Shown one piece after another: positions 43,041 to 52,650 of a stretch of DNA of 64,000 nucleotides; positions within the stretch are counted from its first letter, which is position 1; each line of letters begins with the position of its first letter. The stretch comes from Pseudobdellovibrionaceae bacterium (lineage in GTDB: Bacteria > Bdellovibrionota > Bdellovibrionia > Bdellovibrionales > Bdellovibrionaceae). The notes beneath the pieces were generated by a model. The model ran no database searches. It was not told the DNA's origin and saw only the letters and a list, made by a program, of their open reading frames with translations. A program made the position numbers and the translations under genes. The stretch spans positions 25,012 through 89,011 of the forward strand of contig JABWCN010000005.1 of NCBI GenBank assembly GCA_013359135.1, given 5' to 3'.

Positions 43041-44263
43041 ATTTTTTCCGAAGAGTTCACACTTTGAGCTCTATTGCCCTTGTCCATTTTATCTATAGCT
43101 TGCTTTGCTTCTTCTGTGAGCTTATCCATTTGCAAAACGGCTTGAGCCATTTGAGGCAAAGCTTTTTGACGGAACTGAGAAATATCATCCATAGCAGCTC
43201 TCATGTCTTGAAAAGCTAGCTTCAATGTATCCATATTTAAACTTGCTGAAGAAGCATTTTTTTGAATTTCTACTCCTTGAGTTTTTAACCGAGATGCCGT
43301 ACCTGCAATCAAATCATTCGTGGTTTGATTAACAGAATTGATTTTATCAAGAACTATTTTTTGATTTGCCAAAGCCATTGCCACTGTTGCTGCAACTTGC
43401 AAAGCACTCACCGTTACATTTAGTGAACGATTTACACCACGAATAAGCTCTTTATTATTTCTCATAATAATTTCAGTAGCAATAACTCCCTGCTGATTCA
43501 CAGCCATTTGTTGTTGTAAATCAATAATTCTTTGTCTAAGTGGAAAAAGAATTTCCTCACTTAAAAATTGATATTGCTCACTTCCTGCTACTACTTCTCT
43601 TTCCAGTTTGTAACTTAACTTTTGATCAATAGTTTGGGATAATTTTATCATACTTTCTAATTTTAACGTAATCTCTCGCATCATTTTTTGATCTTCAACT
43701 AATGTAATATTATCACGAGTCAACTGATCACGCCCTACTTCTAAAGACTTAATGATAGCACCAATAACATCTTGAGCCGACTCAAACTTGGAGAAATATT
43801 TTTTTAAAGGTTTACCCACACCTGGAATAAAACCTAATGTTCGGGATGCCCAACCTTCTTCAAAATTAAATTTTGCTGGATCCAATTCTTCGACCTTCAT
43901 TTTTAAATTTATCAAAGAATTAGCAACATCACCGCCTTCTGCCGAGCGATCTGATAATTTTTTTACTGGCTGCTTGAGCATCTCACTTTTTTTAGCTGCT
44001 TCTCTTTGCAAATCCAAACCAAAGGTGTCAACAGCAGATTTATGTTCTTCACGAGATTTATAGTCCTGTGGATTTAAATTAAGAATTTTTTGAACAAATT
44101 CATCAGCTTTACTATCTAAATTAGAATTTTCTTTACTCTCAACAGTTGGAGTCATTGCGCTTGAGTTAACCATAGCTAAGTCTTTTTTTATTTGATCAAC
44201 GGAAAGTAAATTGTCTAAATCTGCCCTAGAGTTCTCTTTAGTTTCAGTTTTAGTTTCAGTCAT
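43037..44263 (-). CDS. TelA-family (toxic anion resistance) protein
   Basis: A 408-residue soluble, almost entirely helical protein of the TelA/KlaA family (PF05816). The diagnostic block spans about 135-330: LGFIPGVGKPLKKYF, an EILFPLRQRI segment, and VTVSALQVAATVAMAL. The N-terminal 60 residues are disordered. Members occur in tellurite-resistance and phage-defence contexts, but chromosomal copies have no settled function. AAGGAG precedes the ATG. It follows the SPFH gene by 55 bases, a common pairing, and overlaps the heptose kinase. Confidence 0.9.
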   Translation of the reverse strand: MTETKTETKENSRADLDNLLSVDQIKKDLAMVNSSAMTPTVESKENSNLDSKADEFVQKILNLNPQDYKSREEHKSAVDTFGLDLQREAAKKSEMLKQPVKKLSDRSAEGGDVANSLINLKMKVEELDPAKFNFEEGWASRTLGFIPGVGKPLKKYFSKFESAQDVIGAIIKSLEVGRDQLTRDNITLVEDQKMMREITLKLESMIKLSQTIDQKLSYKLEREVVAGSEQYQFLSEEILFPLRQRIIDLQQQMAVNQQGVIATEIIMRNNKELIRGVNRSLNVTVSALQVAATVAMALANQKIVLDKINSVNQTTNDLIAGTASRLKTQGVEIQKNASSASLNMDTLKLAFQDMRAAMDDISQFRQKALPQMAQAVLQMDKLTEEAKQAIDKMDKGNRAQSVNSSEKI

Positions 44264-44318
44264 TATCCACTCCTTAAAATTCTTTTTGTTCCATTAATTC
44301 TTTATTTTTCTATCAATT

Positions 44319-45296
44319 CTATTTAATTCTACTTAACAAATCTGCTTTTTTTGCTTCAAACTCGTTTTCAGAAATAATACCCTTAGTTTTTAATTCATGT
44401 AACTGACTAATAGTTTTGAAAACATCTTCATTATTGCCCCCTCCAGATGTCGGAGCTGCTACCGTCGTCTCTCCTAAGGACTTTGACAAACTCATGGCCG
44501 CTGCTAACTCAACACCAACACCAGTGTTTGTGTTTGGCTGAGTTAAACTTTCTGCAGCCTGAAACTGTGTGTACTGCTTCATATCGCCAGCAATCTTCAT
44601 TGAAGTCATTTTATCTATTTGACTCTGTACTTCCTCTGGTAAAGAAACACTTTGCACTAGAAAACTTTCTAGGAGCAAACCATATTTATCAAACTCATTT
44701 TTTAAGGCTTCTTTTAATAAAACAGATAATTTTTCCTGGTGCCCAGCCATATCTAGAAAAGAAATTTGTGCTTGTCCAAAATAGGTTGCAAGGGCAGTTA
44801 ATATACTAGCCTTCAATTGTCCTTCAAGATCACTGACAGAAAAGGAGTCTCTGGAACCGACTATTTTTTCAAAGAATACTTTGGGATTCCTAATTTTATA
44901 ACTATAAGTGCCATAGGCTCTCATTCGGACAATTCCAAACTCCTTATCTCTAACTGTAATGGGAGTTGCTGTTCCCCATTTTTGGTCAATTTGCTCTTTC
45001 ATCGAGAAAAAATAGAGATCTGACTTAAATGGAGACTGAAATCCCATTTCCCAGTTTTTTAAATTTGTAAGGACTGGTAAATTTCTAGTTTGAAGGGTAT
45101 GCATTCCCGGACCAAAAAGATCAGCTACCTGCCCCTCATTAACCAAAAGACCTACTTGAGATTGACGAACGGTCAGCTGAGCCCCATTCTGAATTTCCCT
45201 GTCTTCCATTGGATAACGAAAACACAATATGTTTTCAGAAGTTTCTGTCCAATCAATCACATCTAATAATTGCTTTTTGAAAAAACCAAATACCAT
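44319..45296 (-). CDS. SPFH-domain protein with C-terminal SHOCT motif
   Basis: N-terminal half (about 20-260) resembles the SPFH/Band 7 family of the virion-core-like/YdjF type: LTVRQSQVGLLVNEGQVADLFGPGMHTL, KEFGIVRMRAYGTYSYKI and LLLESFLVQSVSLPEEVQ. A linker rich in Gly/Asn/Thr precedes a C-terminal SHOCT-like helix pair (LHELKTKGIISENEFEAKKADLL). There is no transmembrane segment; membrane contact would be peripheral. It is the first gene of the SPFH-TelA-HldA set and is divergent from a membrane coiled-coil protein. Confidence 0.9.
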   Translation of the reverse strand: MVFGFFKKQLLDVIDWTETSENILCFRYPMEDREIQNGAQLTVRQSQVGLLVNEGQVADLFGPGMHTLQTRNLPVLTNLKNWEMGFQSPFKSDLYFFSMKEQIDQKWGTATPITVRDKEFGIVRMRAYGTYSYKIRNPKVFFEKIVGSRDSFSVSDLEGQLKASILTALATYFGQAQISFLDMAGHQEKLSVLLKEALKNEFDKYGLLLESFLVQSVSLPEEVQSQIDKMTSMKIAGDMKQYTQFQAAESLTQPNTNTGVGVELAAAMSLSKSLGETTVAAPTSGGGNNEDVFKTISQLHELKTKGIISENEFEAKKADLLSRIK

Positions 45297-45444
45297 AATG
45301 CCCTTTCTTACTGAGATACATACCGTCTGAACAAATCGAATTTGCCTATCCTATGCTCTAAAAATATTATTTTCAATGTATTTGGCAGCGTACTGTGGAT
45401 AATCAGATCTTGAGTCTCTAATATAATCGAGATACCTTCAGCAC

Positions 45445-46212
45445 ATGACAGAGACAAAATCAAATGCCAAAAATGATCTTTTAAGCCCTAATCTATCAGC
45501 CCCAAAAGCCTCCCAAGTTTCCACAACTAACACAAAAGCTGTGACAAGAAAAAAGACACTATCACTGATAGTAGCTCTTATCTTGCTAATTGCCTCCATA
45601 ATGTTATTCCTACTGCAGTTTAAATTCATTTCTACTCTTATTTTTATTTTAGCAATATTTTTATTTATCACCCTAAAATTAATCAATAAATCAAAAACTT
45701 TAGCTCCATTAAATGGAACTCAACTTTCAAATATAGCCGAGTTACGAAAAAGATTATTCAACTTGCAATATGAGGATAAAGTCTCTGCCCAAGGAGAGCT
45801 TTTACTTAAACAGTATGAAAGCTTAGAGAAAAAATATGCCAATTTTATTTCCATTTTAAACTCCAAATTTGATCCAAATGAACTCACTTATGATAGGTAT
45901 CTACAACCGGTACAAGCACTTTATGACGGGATTTTAAGTACTTTTAACAAACTTGAAAACTCATTCAGAATTTTGTCAAAGATGAATCTAGAAGGTGAAA
46001 GTAAAATTCTTTTTGATAAAACCTTAGCCGAGAATCTTAGCATGATGGACTTCCAAGAAAAAGCCTTACAAGACTTAGAGAAATTAAGTTTCGCCTTAAA
46101 TCAAATCACTACAACTAACGACAGCACTCCATCAGAAATAAAAGACAGTATGGAGCAACTCAAAATACTTGCCGAAAGAGCTAAAAACTATAGCACTAAA
46201 AATTCATATTAA
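45445..46212 (+). CDS. Two-span membrane protein with helical cytoplasmic domain
   Basis: The N-terminal 38 residues are polar; two closely spaced hydrophobic helices follow (about 39-60 and 63-82), then a helical domain of about 170 residues with heptad-like leucines. This layout resembles XpaC-type proteins that often neighbour telA in other bacteria, but I cannot show homology by eye. It is transcribed divergently from the SPFH-TelA operon with 148 bases between. Its 3' end overlaps the convergent outer-membrane gene by 17 bases. Ribosome site weak. Confidence 0.75.
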   Translation: MTETKSNAKNDLLSPNLSAPKASQVSTTNTKAVTRKKTLSLIVALILLIASIMLFLLQFKFISTLIFILAIFLFITLKLINKSKTLAPLNGTQLSNIAELRKRLFNLQYEDKVSAQGELLLKQYESLEKKYANFISILNSKFDPNELTYDRYLQPVQALYDGILSTFNKLENSFRILSKMNLEGESKILFDKTLAENLSMMDFQEKALQDLEKLSFALNQITTTNDSTPSEIKDSMEQLKILAERAKNYSTKNSY

Positions 46213-47374
46213 ATTGTGCCATGTACAAACGGTTTTCCTTAGGAGAACTATAGGTTCCCACATCTTCACCGTATGTTACTAAATCAAGATTAAACCATGT
46301 AAACATAGCAGATAAACCTGCAGTTAAATATCCTTGATTTAAGCCTACGCGATAATTTCCCTTCCACCAACTATACATAGTCCAGTCAAACTCAAAACCG
46401 ATATGCAGACCCTTCCTTAGATTAAACGCTGGATGAAGTATGTTCTTAATATCTAAAGTACCACGACCACCAAAAATCCACAGACTTGGATATTCCCAAC
46501 GCGAACCAATGTCTATGACTCGAGTTAACTTTTCCGGCTTGCTGTCACTACTAGCTTCCTTGTTGAATAATTTGAAAGTACCTACAGAGTTGGCATCAAT
46601 CACATTTCTGATAACAGCTCCAAAAGTTGGACGAGCCAGTCTCAAATAAGAAATCAAACTATCATCATCAGCAATATGTGGTTTATACAAAAAGCCAATA
46701 TCAGCATCAAAGAAATAACCTTCTTTTAAATCTGATGTTTTTACAAAGTTAGAATCAGCTGCCAACTCAATAGCATCGATCGCTTTGCTAAAAAAACCGC
46801 GATTCACAAATTTACCAGTAACTCCCCATGCCACCTTGGCTGTCTCTATATCTTTAAATGTATCAGCCCACCCAAATGAAAAAGTAGTATCCATATAAAC
46901 AGTAGCATTTACTGCCACCGGTTGATTTGGCGATAACTCCAAAGAAACATCCATAGGAATAAAGCCTATTCCCCATCCTTGTCCAACAAGAACTCCATTA
47001 GGCGCTACAAAACGGCCACCAAAAGTTTTTCCATATTGTTTTTGAATTGCAGAAAAAATAGCATTTTGCTTTTCTGTTTCAGTTCCTTGGGTACTTGATG
47101 CTTGTGAAATATCATTCGCAAAAGTTTGAAATGCTGTAGTTGCACCAATACCAAAAGAAAGATTCATCTCTTTATCTTCCCTAAATGCTAATCCTGCTGG
47201 ATTATAATACAGTGCTGTATAATCATTAGCAACCGCAACAAAGGCATTCCCCATACCCAACGCCCTTGGAGACAAGTACTGCTCGTGGATTTTATAAGAA
47301 ACCCCTTCGTAACCTGCCCATGAGTTCACCCTCCAAAAGACAACAACCATTACCAAAGAGAAAAAAAATTTCAT
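46196..47374 (-). CDS. Outer-membrane barrel protein, PorV/FadL-like
   Basis: A signal peptide ending SWA is followed by the family opening SPRALGMGNAFVAVANDYTALYYNPAGLA, typical of PorV/OmpP1/FadL-type barrels. Alternating aromatic/polar strands fill the remaining 330 residues and the chain ends in Phe (QFNMNF), the outer-membrane sorting signal. It may transport hydrophobic molecules or support secretion; which cannot be decided. The start has GGAGG before ATG 47374. Confidence 0.86.
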   Translation of the reverse strand: MKFFFSLVMVVVFWRVNSWAGYEGVSYKIHEQYLSPRALGMGNAFVAVANDYTALYYNPAGLAFREDKEMNLSFGIGATTAFQTFANDISQASSTQGTETEKQNAIFSAIQKQYGKTFGGRFVAPNGVLVGQGWGIGFIPMDVSLELSPNQPVAVNATVYMDTTFSFGWADTFKDIETAKVAWGVTGKFVNRGFFSKAIDAIELAADSNFVKTSDLKEGYFFDADIGFLYKPHIADDDSLISYLRLARPTFGAVIRNVIDANSVGTFKLFNKEASSDSKPEKLTRVIDIGSRWEYPSLWIFGGRGTLDIKNILHPAFNLRKGLHIGFEFDWTMYSWWKGNYRVGLNQGYLTAGLSAMFTWFNLDLVTYGEDVGTYSSPKENRLYMAQFNMNF

Positions 47375-47429
47375 TTAACCTCCAACTAGAGCTTCACAAA
47401 AATTGTAAAAACAATTTATACTTTTTTGT

Positions 47430-47981
47430 ATGCGTCTTTTTAAATTTCCTCTTTTTTTGACCTTTGTCTGGCTTCACTTAAGTCAAGTTTGTTTTTCTGC
47501 GCCGTCTGAACCCAAGTTAACACCAATCATTAATAAATCTTTACAAGAGCTCAAAACCGAGGATAGTGATGAATTACAGGTCATAAAAATAAAAAAAAAT
47601 AGCTTGCTCTTTGGATATCAAGCGGGTCATCTTGTCGACAAAGAAGAGTATTTAAGTTTTTTTACATTTGGAGTGGCAACAAAATTTTCTTTAGATTTTG
47701 AGAAAAATGTTTTACTGGGTATAAATAGTGATTTTAAAAAAAGCATCTCTGCCTTTGTTACAGCAAAACCTAAAGATTTTTTTTCTGGCTTAGAGTTCCT
47801 GGGGCCTTTTTTTGAACTAGGAATTTTCCATTACGTTCCCGTCTCGCATTTTACTGGAGAGTTTATCAATATTAACCACACCAAATTAAGTCTTGGCTTA
47901 GATTTTAGTATTATAACAACACATCTTATTTATGGTGTAGATGGCTTAAGTTTTCTATTTTTTACTTCTTTTAGTTTCTAG
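47430..47981 (+). CDS. Exported beta-rich protein of unknown function
   Basis: An N-terminal signal peptide (cleavage near CFSA) is followed by about 160 residues with alternating hydrophobic strands (NSLLFGYQAGHLV, YLSFFTFGVATKFSLDF, TKLSLGLDFSIITTHLIYG) and a terminal FTSFSF. This fits a small outer-membrane barrel. No clear ribosome site precedes the ATG. It is divergent from the PorV/FadL-like gene and convergent with coaE, ending 8 bases from it. Confidence 0.68.
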   Translation: MRLFKFPLFLTFVWLHLSQVCFSAPSEPKLTPIINKSLQELKTEDSDELQVIKIKKNSLLFGYQAGHLVDKEEYLSFFTFGVATKFSLDFEKNVLLGINSDFKKSISAFVTAKPKDFFSGLEFLGPFFELGIFHYVPVSHFTGEFININHTKLSLGLDFSIITTHLIYGVDGLSFLFFTSFSF

Positions 47982-47989
47982 TAAAATTC

Positions 47990-48586
47990 TTACTGACCTA
48001 TAATTTTTTTAATTATCTCTTTAACTTTTATTTCCAACTCTGGAAGACCTTCATCATTATTTATGACAATATTTTTGTATTTAGCTTTTTCCTCTAAAGA
48101 CATTTGTGCTTGTAATCTATGCTGTATTTCTTCATCAGTCCATTGACTTCGCTTTTTTATTCTTGCAACTTGTATAGAGGGACTTGCTACAACCAAAATC
48201 ACCTCATCAAACTGATTTTGTAATTTCTTTTCGTACAATAATGGTACATCATAGAATAAAATCAAATCTCCTCTAAATTCACTCTCTTTCTTAATCTGCT
48301 GAACTTTTTTTTGTACCAATGGATGAATAATTGCTTCTAAGACTCGCAGTTGCTCAGGTTGACTGAATACTATTTGAGCCATTTTTTTTGTATCAATTTC
48401 TTCGTGGAAACCCAAAATACCCGATCCCCATTGTTTAACTATCTGTTGATAGCCTAGTGAGTTCTTCTGAAGTTCTTCTTTGGCAATCAGGTCAGCATCT
48501 AAAACTCGGTAACCAAGGCTTCTAATAAGATTTGAGACTGTTGTCTTTCCTGTTCCTATGGAACCAGTAATTCCTACCCATTTCAA
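47990..48586 (-). CDS. coaE: Dephospho-CoA kinase
   Basis: Final enzyme of coenzyme A synthesis: phosphorylates the 3'-hydroxyl of dephospho-CoA. The P-loop is GITGSIGTGKTTVSN at the N-terminus, followed by the DADLIAKEELQ lid motif, LEAIIHPLV and the DVPLLYE and RIKKRSQWTDEE blocks. At 198 residues it is complete. The start is TTG with GAGG five bases before it; a nearby ATG is out of frame. Confidence 0.96.
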   Translation of the reverse strand: MKWVGITGSIGTGKTTVSNLIRSLGYRVLDADLIAKEELQKNSLGYQQIVKQWGSGILGFHEEIDTKKMAQIVFSQPEQLRVLEAIIHPLVQKKVQQIKKESEFRGDLILFYDVPLLYEKKLQNQFDEVILVVASPSIQVARIKKRSQWTDEEIQHRLQAQMSLEEKAKYKNIVINNDEGLPELEIKVKEIIKKIIGQ

Positions 48587-48766
48587 ATTAACCTCATTTC
48601 TGATAAAACTACGTCTTGTAATGATACCACACTTTAGTTTAGCCTAAAAATTTTACACCTGCAGTTCAATAAAAAACAGTCAAAAAACTAGACTTAATAA
48701 TAAAAAACCAGATCGCTTTCTTCTTTAGAAATTCTCACAGTATCCGAAATCTTTTATAGGAAAAAT

Positions 48767-50872
48767 ATGGCAAATAATTACGAACGTTTTGGAAAATACG
48801 TCTTACTTGAGAAATTAGCCTCCGGTGGTATGGCAGAAGTATATTTGTCAAAGCACACTGGAGCTATTGGCGTTAGTAAGTTCGTTGCCATCAAACGAAT
48901 TCTTCCACAATACTCTGATAACGAAGAATTCATAGAAATGTTCAAAGAAGAAGCTAAAATTGCTGTTAACTTGAACCACAGCAACGTTGTTCATATTCAC
49001 GAGTTTGGTGTTGAAAGAAATCAGTTTTTCTTGGTCATGGAGTATGTAGAAGGTAGAAATCTTCGACAAATTATCAATGAACTAAAAAAACGGGCTAATA
49101 GTTTTCAAATAGATCAAGTGATTTACATCATTAAAGAAGTTGCTGCTGGTTTAGATCACGCTCACCGCTGTCTCGATGGTACCACTGGTAAGCCATTGAA
49201 TATTACTCACAGAGATATGAGCCCACAAAATATAATGATTAGCTTCGAAGGTGAAGTTAAAATTATTGATTTTGGAATAGCCAAAGCAGAGAATCAACTA
49301 GAATCAACGAAAGCAGGAACACTCAAAGGAAAGTTTGGTTACATGAGTCCAGAGCAAGCTGATGGGCAAGTAATTGATCTTAGAACTGACGTATTTTCCT
49401 TAGGAATTGTATTTTGGGAGTTGTTAGCTAAAGATAGGCTTTTTTCTGGAACTAGTGAAGCTGCTATTTTAAGAAAAATTAGGGAATCTAATATTCCATC
49501 TTTACGAAAAATTGATCCTGCAATTCATCCAGATCTAGAAAAAATTGTAAATAAAGCTCTGGCAAAAGATAAAAATCTAAGATACCAAACAGCAGCTGCT
49601 CTTCACAGAGATCTAAATCGTTTTTTAAACACCCATTATCCAGAATTCTCGTCACAAGATTTCAGTGTGTTTATTAAACATACTTTTGCAGACTCATTTT
49701 CTGAACAAAAGGGTAAATTAGTTGAATTTTCAAATATTCAAGTGCCAGATGATGGTTTGGATTCAAAAACAGTAACTAAACTTAATGAAAAATACAGAAT
49801 CACTCTAAACTCTGATTCTGAGGAAAACAAAAGTTCCAATAATAACGTCTCTTCAATGAATTTATCATCTAACTCGCCATTTGGTGTAGAACCGGGTAAA
49901 TTAGAAATTCCGGAACTTTCAAAAAAAGTTGATTCTAATTTTAGTTTTAAATCACTTGATGAAGAAAATTCTTTAATTAACCAGACCATGGGTGCAAAAA
50001 CTTCCTCCACAAAGACAGGTCATACAAAAACTTTCTCTAATAAATCGAAAACATCAAATTTCAACAATACATCATATACCAAAAAGAAATCTGTCAAAAA
50101 GTCATCTGACAAATTAACACCCACTCTCTTATTCTTACTCATTCTAGTGTTCATATTCAGTGGCGGGTATATTTACTTTAAAAAAACCTCTAACATAACT
50201 TTTTTTGAGCCTAATTTTATTGCTGACAAAAAAAGCTGTTTGGGACAAAAAGAAAATCAAAAATGTATTGATAAATGTAAAGCAGGAGAGAAATCGGTTT
50301 GTCTTGCTATGAATAAAGTTATTAAAGATAAAATACCAAGTCCAAAATCATTTGTTACCGTTAAAGAAATACCTGCAAAAGAAGATACGACACAAATTAC
50401 TGAACTTGGATCCCAATCACTAAAATATTCAATTTACATTGAGAGTGAACCAACTCAAGCAGAAGTCTATATAGATGGTGTCAAACAGCCTGGGTTTACA
50501 CCAATGAAGGTTGAAGTTCCTGCAAAAACAGAATTTCAACTAACACTTGTGAAAGAGCCAAAAGATAAGTACAATCAAATTACAAAAAAAGTAATAGCAA
50601 CATCTAAGGATTTTAAAATTAAAGAAGTGTTAACTGAGAAAAAATTTGGATACTTACTTATAAATTCGCCAAATGCGGGCCTGCAGTATGAGGTCAAAAT
50701 TAATGACAGTACTAGTAATAACTATACTCTAAGAAAATTTATTCAAGTTCCTGCCGAAACTAAATTAATTGTCACTGTAACCAATTCACTTGGTTTTAAA
50801 GCAAGACAAGAAGTTTTTGTTAAAGAAAATACAAGACAAACTATAGAACTTATAATGAAGAAAGTGGATTGA
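48767..50872 (+). CDS. Membrane Ser/Thr protein kinase with PEGA domain
   Basis: An active-looking Hanks-type kinase fills residues about 7-285: Gly loop LASGGMAEVYLSK, VAIKRIL lysine, catalytic HRDMSPQN near 149, IDFGIAK near 167 and GYMSPEQADG activation segment. A Ser/Asn/Thr-rich linker leads to a membrane span near 447-466. The outer part has four cysteines within 25 residues (SCLGQ...CIDKCKAGEKSVC) and a PEGA domain (IESEPTQAEVYIDGVKQPGFTP). The extracytoplasmic part could sense envelope or carbohydrate signals. The stop overlaps the acyl-CoA synthetase start by one base, so the two are co-translated. Confidence 0.94.
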   Translation: MANNYERFGKYVLLEKLASGGMAEVYLSKHTGAIGVSKFVAIKRILPQYSDNEEFIEMFKEEAKIAVNLNHSNVVHIHEFGVERNQFFLVMEYVEGRNLRQIINELKKRANSFQIDQVIYIIKEVAAGLDHAHRCLDGTTGKPLNITHRDMSPQNIMISFEGEVKIIDFGIAKAENQLESTKAGTLKGKFGYMSPEQADGQVIDLRTDVFSLGIVFWELLAKDRLFSGTSEAAILRKIRESNIPSLRKIDPAIHPDLEKIVNKALAKDKNLRYQTAAALHRDLNRFLNTHYPEFSSQDFSVFIKHTFADSFSEQKGKLVEFSNIQVPDDGLDSKTVTKLNEKYRITLNSDSEENKSSNNNVSSMNLSSNSPFGVEPGKLEIPELSKKVDSNFSFKSLDEENSLINQTMGAKTSSTKTGHTKTFSNKSKTSNFNNTSYTKKKSVKKSSDKLTPTLLFLLILVFIFSGGYIYFKKTSNITFFEPNFIADKKSCLGQKENQKCIDKCKAGEKSVCLAMNKVIKDKIPSPKSFVTVKEIPAKEDTTQITELGSQSLKYSIYIESEPTQAEVYIDGVKQPGFTPMKVEVPAKTEFQLTLVKEPKDKYNQITKKVIATSKDFKIKEVLTEKKFGYLLINSPNAGLQYEVKINDSTSNNYTLRKFIQVPAETKLIVTVTNSLGFKARQEVFVKENTRQTIELIMKKVD

Positions 50873-52644
50873 TGAAAACTGAACCACTCCCCTTGTTGAT
50901 TCCTAAATTCGCTCAAAGAGAAGAAAAAATTGCATTTAAATACAAAGACGAAGTTGATTGGAAAAGCATTTCTTGGTCATTGTATCAAAAAGATATTTAT
51001 AAGTTTGCAATTTTTTTGCTAGAAAAAAAAATTGGGAAAAATAAAAAAGTAGCTCTCATCTCTAACACAAGATATGAATGGTGTGTTATTGATTTTGCTA
51101 TCATGTCAGTTCATGGTATCTCCATTCCCATCTATCAAAACTCGACTCCTGAAGAAATGAAAACTATTCTGAACCATTCAGAAGCCGAGTTGTTGATTTT
51201 AGAGAATAGCACAAGTCTAAAGGCCTGGAGTCGAATCAAACACTCTTGCCCTCATATTAAAAATGTTGTGATGATAGAGCAAGTTCCCCCGGCAGATAAA
51301 GAAATTAATTCTATAGAAAAAATATTATCAACTCCTTTGACCAGTGATGAATGTAAAAAAATTGAAAAGTTAATTAGTGAAGTAAAAATTAACGACTTAG
51401 CTACTATTGTCTATACCAGTGGTACCACTGGAGCTCCAAAAGGTGTAATGCTCACCCATGAACAGATTGTTTCTGAAGTAACTGAAGCTTTTGCAACTTG
51501 TGGGATTAGCTCAGATGATTTAAGCTTAACCTTTCTACCCTTTGCTCACGTGTTAGGAAGAATTGAGAGCTGGGCTCATTGTTATTTTGGTCACACCATT
51601 GCTTTTGCGGAAAGTATTGATAAAATTAAATCGAATCTTGTGGAGATTAATCCTACTTTAATCTTTGCTGTCCCTAGAATTTTTGAAAAAGTATATACTT
51701 TCGTGGTTAGCAGTTTAGAAAATAATAAATATAAAGCCAAAGCATTTCACTGGGCTCTTCATGTTGGGAAAAAAGTTTGTAAAGCCTACAGAGAAAATCA
51801 AAGAATTTCAGCTAAAGACTTACTTGCCTATGAAGTAGCAAAAAAACTAATTTTAAAAAAAGTAAAACTAGCTTTTGGAAATCGTTTGAGATTTTGCGTC
51901 AGCGGAGGAGCAGCTATCAATAGAACTATTTCTGAATTCTTTGAAGTCTGTGGAGTACTTATACTTGAAGGTTATGGGCTTACAGAAACTACAGCAGCAA
52001 TTTGCGTGAATACTCCATACAACTATAAGTTTGGTAGTGTAGGTTTACCTATTGGAGATGTTCAGCTAAAAATTGCTGAAGATGGTGAGATCTTGGTTAA
52101 AAGTAAAAAAGTGATGGTTGGATATTATAATAATCCAGAAGCAACCCAAGAAGCCCTAGAAAATGGTTGGTTTAAAACAGGTGATATTGGCGAAATACTT
52201 CCTGGAGGTGATTTAAAGATTACTGATAGAAAAAAAGATTTAATTAAGACTGCAAATGGCAAGTATGTAGCACCTCAAAAGTTAGAAGGTATCCTCAAAC
52301 TCAATCCATTTATTGGTCATGCACTTATTCATGGTGATCAGAAAAAATATATAATCGCCTTAATTTCTTTAGAAAAAGAAAAAGTCATTGCCTGGTGTAA
52401 GGAAAACCAAATCGAAACATCAGATTGGAAGTCCGTCATCCATCATCAATTACTTGTCGAAAATATTCGTAAAACAATTGTAAATATTAATGCAGAACTA
52501 GCAAGTCACGAATCTATAAAAAAATACCTAATCATCGAAGATGAATTTACTGTGGAAAATGGATCACTGACACCTTCACTTAAAGTTAAAAGAAAAGTTC
52601 TTGATGCTAAGTACAAACAATTAATCGATAGTTTGTATGATTAA
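50872..52644 (+). CDS. Long-chain acyl-CoA synthetase (AMP-forming)
   Basis: Activates long-chain fatty acids with ATP and CoA. The AMP-binding signature IVYTSGTTGAPKGVMLTH is near 180; later blocks are EGYGLTETTAAICVN, GWFKTGDIGE and the lysine loop ITDRKKDLIKTANGKYVAPQ. The 590-residue length and the GKYVAPQ end fit the FAA1/FadD15 branch. Its ATG overlaps the kinase stop (TGATG); a TTG one codon earlier is less likely. Coupling to a Ser/Thr kinase suggests joint control of lipid uptake and signalling, which is inference. Confidence 0.95.
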   Translation: MKTEPLPLLIPKFAQREEKIAFKYKDEVDWKSISWSLYQKDIYKFAIFLLEKKIGKNKKVALISNTRYEWCVIDFAIMSVHGISIPIYQNSTPEEMKTILNHSEAELLILENSTSLKAWSRIKHSCPHIKNVVMIEQVPPADKEINSIEKILSTPLTSDECKKIEKLISEVKINDLATIVYTSGTTGAPKGVMLTHEQIVSEVTEAFATCGISSDDLSLTFLPFAHVLGRIESWAHCYFGHTIAFAESIDKIKSNLVEINPTLIFAVPRIFEKVYTFVVSSLENNKYKAKAFHWALHVGKKVCKAYRENQRISAKDLLAYEVAKKLILKKVKLAFGNRLRFCVSGGAAINRTISEFFEVCGVLILEGYGLTETTAAICVNTPYNYKFGSVGLPIGDVQLKIAEDGEILVKSKKVMVGYYNNPEATQEALENGWFKTGDIGEILPGGDLKITDRKKDLIKTANGKYVAPQKLEGILKLNPFIGHALIHGDQKKYIIALISLEKEKVIAWCKENQIETSDWKSVIHHQLLVENIRKTIVNINAELASHESIKKYLIIEDEFTVENGSLTPSLKVKRKVLDAKYKQLIDSLYD

Positions 52645-52650
52645 CCTTGA

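Noticed and set aside
44447..44809. 120-codon plus-strand frame
   Set aside because: Lies wholly inside and antisense to the SPFH gene; no start signal or recognisable motif.
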